Part shown: positions 58,337 to 64,000 of the stretch, piece after piece
How the letters are laid out: the number at the start of each line of letters is the position of its first letter
Numbering within the stretch: the first letter of the stretch is position 1
Assembly: GCA_032433765.1 (NCBI GenBank)
Contig: JAVIAB010000073.1
Coordinates: 57,632,565-57,696,564 of the forward strand
Source of the DNA: Megaustenia siamemsis
Taxonomy: Eukaryota > Mollusca > Gastropoda > Stylommatophora > Ariophantidae
Length of the DNA: 64,000 nt
Direction of reading: 5' to 3'
Position numbers and translations under genes: made by a program
Notes under the pieces: model-generated
The model's input: the letters and a program-made list of their open reading frames with translations, nothing else
What the model was told of the DNA's origin: nothing
The model's database searches: none

Positions 58337-58440
58337 ACGCACACACACACACACACACGCCCACGTATATTCGTAAAAACTGGAAAATGAAACCGGAACC
58401 GTCTTGTTAATTGCGAGCACGGTAACTTATCAACCACATT
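57780..58440. other. Unassigned stretch with SINE and LINE scraps and CA microsatellite
   Basis: KMKWFGHVSRSSSLAKTI (57970-58030) is a LINE scrap. 58145-58270 has the SINE body on the minus strand (TTTCTGGTACCTATTTTCAG, then CTGGGTAAATC), much diverged. CA/CG run at 58290-58362. Confidence 0.6.
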
Positions 58441-58444
58441 GACT

Positions 58445-60180
58445 TCCTATATCACTTACCACTACTTCTTCTTCTTCTACCTTTTTAGCTCCCAGTGGAG
58501 CATAGGTCATCAACAAACACTTTTCAAGTCGTTCTGTTTTTGCCATTCTTTTAAGATCATTCCATGTCTTCCCCGTCATCTTCATCTCTGCTTCTCCAAG
58601 AATTCCTTGGTCTTCCTCTTTGTCTTTTCCCCTGGGGATTCCAAAAAAACGGCCTGTTGTGTAATACTCTCAGTTGGCTTCCGTAGAGTGTGTCCTATCC
58701 AGCGCCATCGTCTTCGCTGTATCTCTTTATCTACTGGTATATTTGACTGGTACATTTCCATAATTCTATGTTAGTGATTTTGTCCTGCCATTTCCATCCT
58801 TGTTTCCTGCGTAAGTATCCATTAATGAAAGTCTGTATCTTCGTGATTGTCAATTTTGTTGTTCTCCATGTTTCACAGCCATATAATAGAACCGCCTTAA
58901 CATTTGAGTTGAAAATTTTTATTTTTGTATTTAACCTAATTTCTTTGGATTTCCATATGTTTCCCAGTGCAATGAAAGCTCCTCTTGCTTTTGATATCCT
59001 TATTTTGGTATCATTTTCTGTTCCTCCCTCTTTATCTATATTACTGCCCAGATATATGTAAGATTGTACATCTAAAAGAGGTAATTATCCTAGTTTTATT
59101 TGGTTATTGCCAACTGTATTAATTCTCATAATGTTAGTCTTATCTCTAATAATCTTCAGTTCTAGCTGTTGTGATCTCTCATCAAGTATGCTCATTTTAT
59201 CCTGCATCTGTTGATGGCTGTGTGATAGGAGAGCTATGTCATCAGCAAAGTCTAAATCATCAAGTTGTTTGGTCAGTGACCACTGGATTCCATTTCTGTT
59301 GTTTTGAGTTATTTTCATAATCCAATCTATGGTCAGTAGAAAGAGAAATGGAGACAGAAGGCATCCCTGCCTTACTCCTGTTCTTATTTCAAATGCTTCT
59401 GTAATCTGTCCTTCATGCACCACACTACATTTCGTTCCTTCATACATTGTTTTTAATCAGGTTAATAAACTTTATTGGGATTCCGTAATGACTCAGCAAC
59501 TTCCAAAGTATTCTTCTGTCTAAACTATCAAATGCCTTTTCGTAATCTATGCATCCAATATAAAGTGGGGATTTTAGTTTTAAACTTTGTTCAACTATTA
59601 TACGTAGAGTAGTTATTGGATCAGCACATGATCTGTTCTTCCTAAAACCTGATTGTTCATCTCTCAAATGTTTCTCTATGGCCTCTTTTAGTCTCTCCAG
59701 AATGATTCTGCTTAATATTTTTCCTTGCACTGATAGTAGCATAATTCCCCTATAATTTGTGCACTCCTATAAACTTCCTTTCTTTGGTAGTTTGATCATA
59801 TAACCTTCTTTCCAGTCTTTAGGTTTTTCTTCCCTCTCCCAAATTTTATCTAATAGATTATGTAGCATCTTGGTAGAGGTGTTAATATCTGCTTTGATGG
59901 CTTCCGAAGGAATTTCATCTGGTCCTGTGGCTTTACCATTTTTTTTTTATAGATTGATGGCTTTCATTATTTCTTCTTTGCTTGGTTTTCCACAGTTAAC
60001 GTGTAACTCTTCTTCTGCTGGTAGTATATCTGGAGGATTATTTGAGCTGGGTCTGTTCAAAAGTTCTTCAAAGTGCTCTTTCCATCTCACCATTTGTTCC
60101 CTTATATTACTAAGCAGATTTCCTTTCTTATCTTTAATAAAGGCATTGATCTACTTAGTTACCCCTACAGTTAGAAAAAA
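58445..60180 (-). pseudogene. Non-LTR retrotransposon, RT to C-terminus, decayed
   Basis: Minus strand, in order: CGKPSKEEIMKAI; GKILSRIILERLKEAIEKHL; DEQSGFRKNRSCADPITTLR; IDYEKAFDSLDRRILWKLL; IRTGVRQGCLLSPFLFLLTI; LDDLDFADDIALLSHSHQQM (FADD); SYIYLGSNIDKEGGTENDTK; IRLNTKIKIFNSNVKAVLLY; WNPQGKRQRGRPRNSWR-type; and an end near DDLCSTGS with a GAAGAAGAAG tail. RT motifs are nearly all present. Frameshifts near 59440, 59060 and further down. 5'-truncated, no endonuclease. Confidence 0.92.
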
Positions 60181-60394
60181 ATATCAACATTTATGGCAAG
60201 CAGGTGTCTGCAACCGGAGAGGACACGGTCTCAGAATATGTTCGAAAGCCAGAACAAGAACGTCCATGATGTGGACTCGTAGGGAATGCGATAGAAGTCC
60301 CGACCAGAACCCGAGCTGAGAGCATTTAGCAACTCATATATGATAGCATGCGTCAGGATCGTAGAACAAAAAAAACTGATTCAGACCCTACTCC

Positions 60395-60530
60395 ATCTCC
60401 CAGCTTTGCCCCTGGAAACAGACAAACAAGTCCTTCCCCAAGTGAGTAGGGATCGAAAAGGGAAAGAACCCCGTAACAAAAACATGTTATTTCGAAAACG
60501 GATATGTCGGGTTGAACGGCGCAGCCGTGC
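60395..60530 (-). repeat. Dispersed repeat DR copy
   Basis: Read on the minus strand, CATATCCG-TTTCG, TTACGGGGTTCTTTCCCTTT TCGATCCCTACTCACTTGG and TTGTCTGTTTCC align in order with 14590-14690. Confidence 0.6.
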
Positions 60531-60599
60531 TTGTCTTAAATTAGCGACACAGCACATCTCAGTGATGAGAGGTAGCCTAGTGAACGCAGACTAACGGGG

Positions 60600-61550
60600 A
60601 AAACAGTGCTTTTCGGTACAGGATCCTTAGAGAGGAAGACGAAGTAAGGATGAAAAATAATAAAAAGAAGATGTAAAAGAAGATTATCAAGAAAAATGTC
60701 TCTATGTACGTCATTAAAATATGGTACGCGAACATTAGACCGATCAACTCTAAGCTGCGGTCTTGAGATGCAAATGAATAGATAGACACGGATCATATCA
60801 TGGGCAGAAAGTATTCACGAGAAGATTAAGCGGGGTTAAAAACAGAAGTCTAAAAATATGTGAGAGAGTGTGTGTGTGTGTGTGCACTAAACATAGAGAG
60901 GGAAGTGGAAGAAGGATCAGTGTCAAATTGAGGAAGAAATAGGAGGTAGTGAACGTTAGGGAGGTGGAGAGAAGGAGGGTGGGTTGAAAGAAAGTTGTTG
61001 AGAGAGTGAAAAGACATGCAGAGAGGGAGAGAGAGAGAGGGAGAGGGAGAGAAAGAGGTAAAAAATGAAACTGAGGGAGAAAAGAGAGAAGAAACAAGGA
61101 AGAAGAGAGTTCGAGGTGGGAAAAGAGAAAGGTGTAAAAATAGGGAGGAGAGAGAAGGAAGTAAATCCACCTCAACAAATAGATTTGATGTCCGCATGGG
61201 GTTACCGGGGCCCCTACAATGAGGGGAGAAAAGAATAAAGCCACTATCACCTGGACGCATGTTGTAAGAGGCAACTTAGGAGGTTTGGAATCGTCACCTG
61301 TGCAGTCAAGTATGACGTGTGCGGAGCGACCTTATCAAAGGAATTTACCGATGCATTGTGGGAAATGATGTGACAAGTAGTGGAGCGGATATGGGAAATT
61401 CCTGACTGTAATGAAACCGGTTCCATGGATAGTGTAGAATGGATTTGACAGCTCCAAATTTGTGGAAACCCTCCTATTGGTTTTCGCCGTTTGCTGTGTT
61501 ATTTCAGCCATGGTAAGGCAAATACTGGCTTCATGACCTCTGACGCATTA
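60600..61550. other. Purine-rich stretch without recognised gene
   Basis: GA-rich from about 60880 to 61170, with a GT run at 60868-60884. No family recognised. Confidence 0.55.
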
Positions 61551-61564
61551 CTCTGGTGCTACAG

Positions 61565-61625
61565 TAGCAAACTAAAACCATATTCCCTGTACGTCTAGCA
61601 GGGCGTGGATGGAACCTTTACTTAT
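61565..61625 (+). mobile_element. SINE 3'-end fragment
   Basis: ACTAAAACCATATTCCCTGTACG, then GGGCGTG and ACCTTTACTT match the last 60 bases of the common SINE. Confidence 0.6.
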
Positions 61626-61669
61626 AGTAGTAAACTGTTTACTATAACTGACAGAGGAAACACTGTGAA

Positions 61670-61942
61670 GAAATGTGGTATGTGCAACCTATATGAGAAA
61701 ACACACAGAATAGGAAATGTGATATGCGTGACCTGTTTGAGAAAACACACACAATAGGAAATGTGATATGCGCGACCTGTTTGAGAAAACACACACAATA
61801 AGAAATGTGATATGCGTGACCTGTTTGAGAAAACACACACAATAGGAAATGTGATATGCGCGACCTGTTTGAGAAAACACACACAATAAGAAATGTGATA
61901 TGCGTGACCTGTTTGAGAAAACACACAGAATAGGAAATGTGA
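61670..61942. repeat. 44-bp tandem array, about six copies
   Basis: The unit is AATAGGAAATGTGATATGCG TGACCTGTTTGAGAAAACAC ACAC. Units alternate AATAGG/AATAAG and GCGTG/GCGCG, so the last duplications were in 88-bp pairs. Unrelated in sequence to the 44-bp array at 12.3 kb. Confidence 0.95.
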
Positions 61943-62174
61943 ACCTTTTAAAATTCAAGACAATTTAGAAATCGTCCCAGCTCTAACCATCACCATCACC
62001 ACCTCTTTTTCTTATCTTTTTCAAGGTCCAGTCTATGTCAACGGTTCAACACACCGGTCATATATTTTTTTTAAAATCATCATCCACGCCGTCGCCATCA
62101 GTATCGTTATTAACATCTTCTTCTTGTCTGTGGCAATGTACTGACACAACAATCATAAATACTTTTTTAAAGAG

Positions 62175-62718
62175 TCACCCATGATGGTTTCCTTCTGTTA
62201 CTGAAATACATTTTCGTTCAAAGTTCATGTTTTGTACAAAAATACAAATAAGAGAGCATACAGTAGGAACCCAATTAATTTCAACAGAATCTGTTTAGTT
62301 GTATTTGGCGTCGCATTACTGTAATCTCTCTACCCGATGGCGCGTAACAGTTGAGACATGTAAGAAAACAAAACTGCCCACGCGATTAACAAAACGCTGA
62401 CTGCTCTGTTATTTTTATTCTTTGTTTTATTTGGTTATTTCCCGCCATGTTTTATAGAGACAGAAACTGCACGCTGAACTTAATGCAAAATATGGATCAG
62501 ATAACAAGCGTACAAAGTAAAAGTAACGAAATTTGTAAACGAAATGAGGATAAACATCTGAGGTATAATTAACATGGCGGTGGAGATAACGATGGATAAA
62601 GCTTGAGGCCGACCACTTCTTGTCTTTTGTGGGTGGGGAGGGGAGGTGGGAGATAGTTTACAATATTTTCTTTTTCATTCTCCTTTTCCTTTTGTCTTCA
62701 CTTCCTCTTGTGTTCATT
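62175..62718 (+). repeat. Unclassified 0.55-kb repeat, copy 2
   Basis: Second copy of 35913-36493. It lies between two direct repeats of about 27 bases (AATGTACTGACACAACAATC... at 62143 and AATGTACTGACAAAACAATC... at 62721), with two or three differences. These may be a target duplication, though long for one. Confidence 0.88.
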
Positions 62719-62719
62719 G

Positions 62720-63016
62720 TAATGTACTGACAAAACAATCATAGATAAATATTGTCCACATCATAATCTTCTTTTCTTCCTCTTCTCTTTCGTCTTGCCT
62801 AAGGAAACGTAACGACAAAACAATCTTGTACAAATCTTCTTCTTCCTCTTCATCATCATCTTCATCTTTCTGTTCTTCCCCTTGTCTATGGCAGCAAATA
62901 GACAAATAACTCACTTGTTGACACGCTTTGTTGACTTCTCCAGAACAATGACAGGATCGCTACATCTTGTTCGATCCGTGGTCAACTTTCACGGAGTTCC
63001 CCTCGTCTGGTTCCAA
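62720..63016. other. Pyrimidine-rich stretch
   Basis: TCTTC-rich with no gene recognised. ACAAAACAATC recurs at 62730 and 62815. Confidence 0.5.
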
Positions 63017-63310
63017 CTGTGCATATTTAGCTCGACTGTTTTCCTCTGGGTTGTCTTTGCTCTCTCTTTATTCCACAATCTCTCCGCTGCATGACAGTTC
63101 TTGAATTGACCTGTGCATATTTAGCTCGACTGTTTTCCTCTGGGTTGTCTTTGCTCTGTCTTTATTCCACAATCTCTCCGCTGCATGACAGTTCTTGAAT
63201 TGACCTGTGCATATTTAGCTCGACTGTTTTCCTCTGGGTTGTCTTTGCTCTCTCTTTATTCCACAATCTCTCCGCTGCATGACAGTTCTTGAATTGACCT
63301 GTGCATATTT
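63017..63310. repeat. 94-bp tandem repeat, three copies
   Basis: CTGTGCATATTTAGCTCGAC starts each unit at 63017, 63111 and 63205, with a fourth start at 63299. Units are almost identical. Confidence 0.96.
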
Positions 63311-64000
63311 TCGGAATACGTGCCAAATCTAATTCTAAATACGTGCCAAATCTAATTTCTGCTTGTGCCTGATACACAACATTCACATTTCTCTTAATTG
63401 CACCTTTGGCCAGTGCTTAGTTGCTGATTTCTTTAGGCCAAATTACACTGATAACTTTTCTCATGCTTGATGTATGCAATTTTGTTTTCTAGCTTTCAGA
63501 CTTTTATCAAAGCATCGACTCTGCGCACATATTATAAATAATTAATAATGATGTTAGAAGACACCAGTCACTGTGTAGATTTGTTCTAATTTTAAAGGAT
63601 TTGTATTCTTTTGTGTTTGTTTTTGTCCAAGTCGACGATCTTTTGGTCGAAGCGTTGGTTCTTTGTTTAATCTTGTCTTATTAGTAAAGCTGAAAGATCG
63701 TAGTTGCTGTTTTCATTGTACCTATCGCAGCCTTTGCATTGACCTACTTGGATATTATAAGGTCTATTACTGTTCATATAAATCTTTAGCTTAGTTTTTG
63801 CGTTGAATTAACTCAGTTAACACAGAAGCTACATTGACGCTTTTATTATCCATACTTTCACCATCTCCCCTAAGTATAGTTTTACTATGTGCCCTACGTG
63901 TGTGAATACATTTCCTACTGCGTAGCCCCTCGCTTTATAACAACACGCTGATATGCACAACATATATGCATGTAATTTATCATTTTGTCATTTTGACTTG
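63311..64000. other. Unassigned stretch to the window end
   Basis: A short duplication CGTGCCAAATCTAATT occurs at 63319 and 63341. Nothing else recognised. Confidence 0.5.

Noticed and set aside
62882..63094. Open frame with hydrophobic C-terminus
   Set aside because: It runs into the 94-bp tandem repeat and shows no domain. The opposite strand is equally open.

Overview
This is eukaryotic, animal-type DNA: AT-rich, with one spliced gene, long introns, and a very high load of decayed transposons, tRNA-derived SINEs and tandem repeats. The only host gene I can support is a bifunctional PAPS synthase (PAPSS; APS kinase fused to ATP sulfurylase) on the minus strand. Six consecutive coding exons lie at 24556-24363, 15391-15235, 8520-8382, 3008-2890, 2256-2143 and 208-97. 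All junctions keep phase, and the exons encode about 276 residues: the whole APS kinase domain and the start of the ATP sulfurylase domain. The gene runs off the left edge, and its first coding exon lies upstream (to the right), not identified here. The style (fused animal PAPSS, RTE-like and I-like LINEs, a tRNA SINE with many copies) suggests an invertebrate, perhaps a mollusc; that last step is a guess.

Layout. 1-24.6 kb: PAPSS exons in introns of 0.6 to 9.0 kb. The introns hold SINEs, 3' ends of non-LTR elements, a 44-bp satellite-like array (12.3-13.7 kb) and a hAT element (15783-20982, perfect 8-bp target duplication). The hAT carries a 4.4-kb I-type LINE, which itself carries a composite SINE (12-bp target duplication). 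24.6-34 kb: 60-bp minisatellite, LINE ends, a 0.9-kb TCTA array, and one LINE nested in another. 34-42 kb: a LINE whose C-terminal codons were amplified into a 48-bp repeat, a 24-bp array, a 31-bp array, further LINE remnants and the first copy of an unclassified 0.55-kb repeat. 42-46 kb: a 29-bp array (about 77 copies) that apparently arose inside a decayed RNase H sequence, then a 17-bp array (about 69 copies). 46-50 kb: LINE ends and SINEs. 50.2-52.9 kb: a 2.7-kb trinucleotide array. 53.4-55.6 kb: a 28-bp minisatellite split by a 5'-truncated LINE whose GAA tail has grown to about 0.68 kb. 55.6-57.8 kb: two Tc1/mariner-superfamily copies. 58.4-60.2 kb: a decayed LINE. 60-64 kb: short arrays and the second copy of the 0.55-kb repeat.

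No operon, CRISPR, phage or defence-like system is present. The most interesting content is how repeats form here: nested insertions with readable target duplications, and tandem arrays that start from transposon coding sequence. The very long open frames at 44.7-46 kb, 50.2-53 kb and 54.6-55.5 kb are products of stop-free repeat units and are not called as genes.
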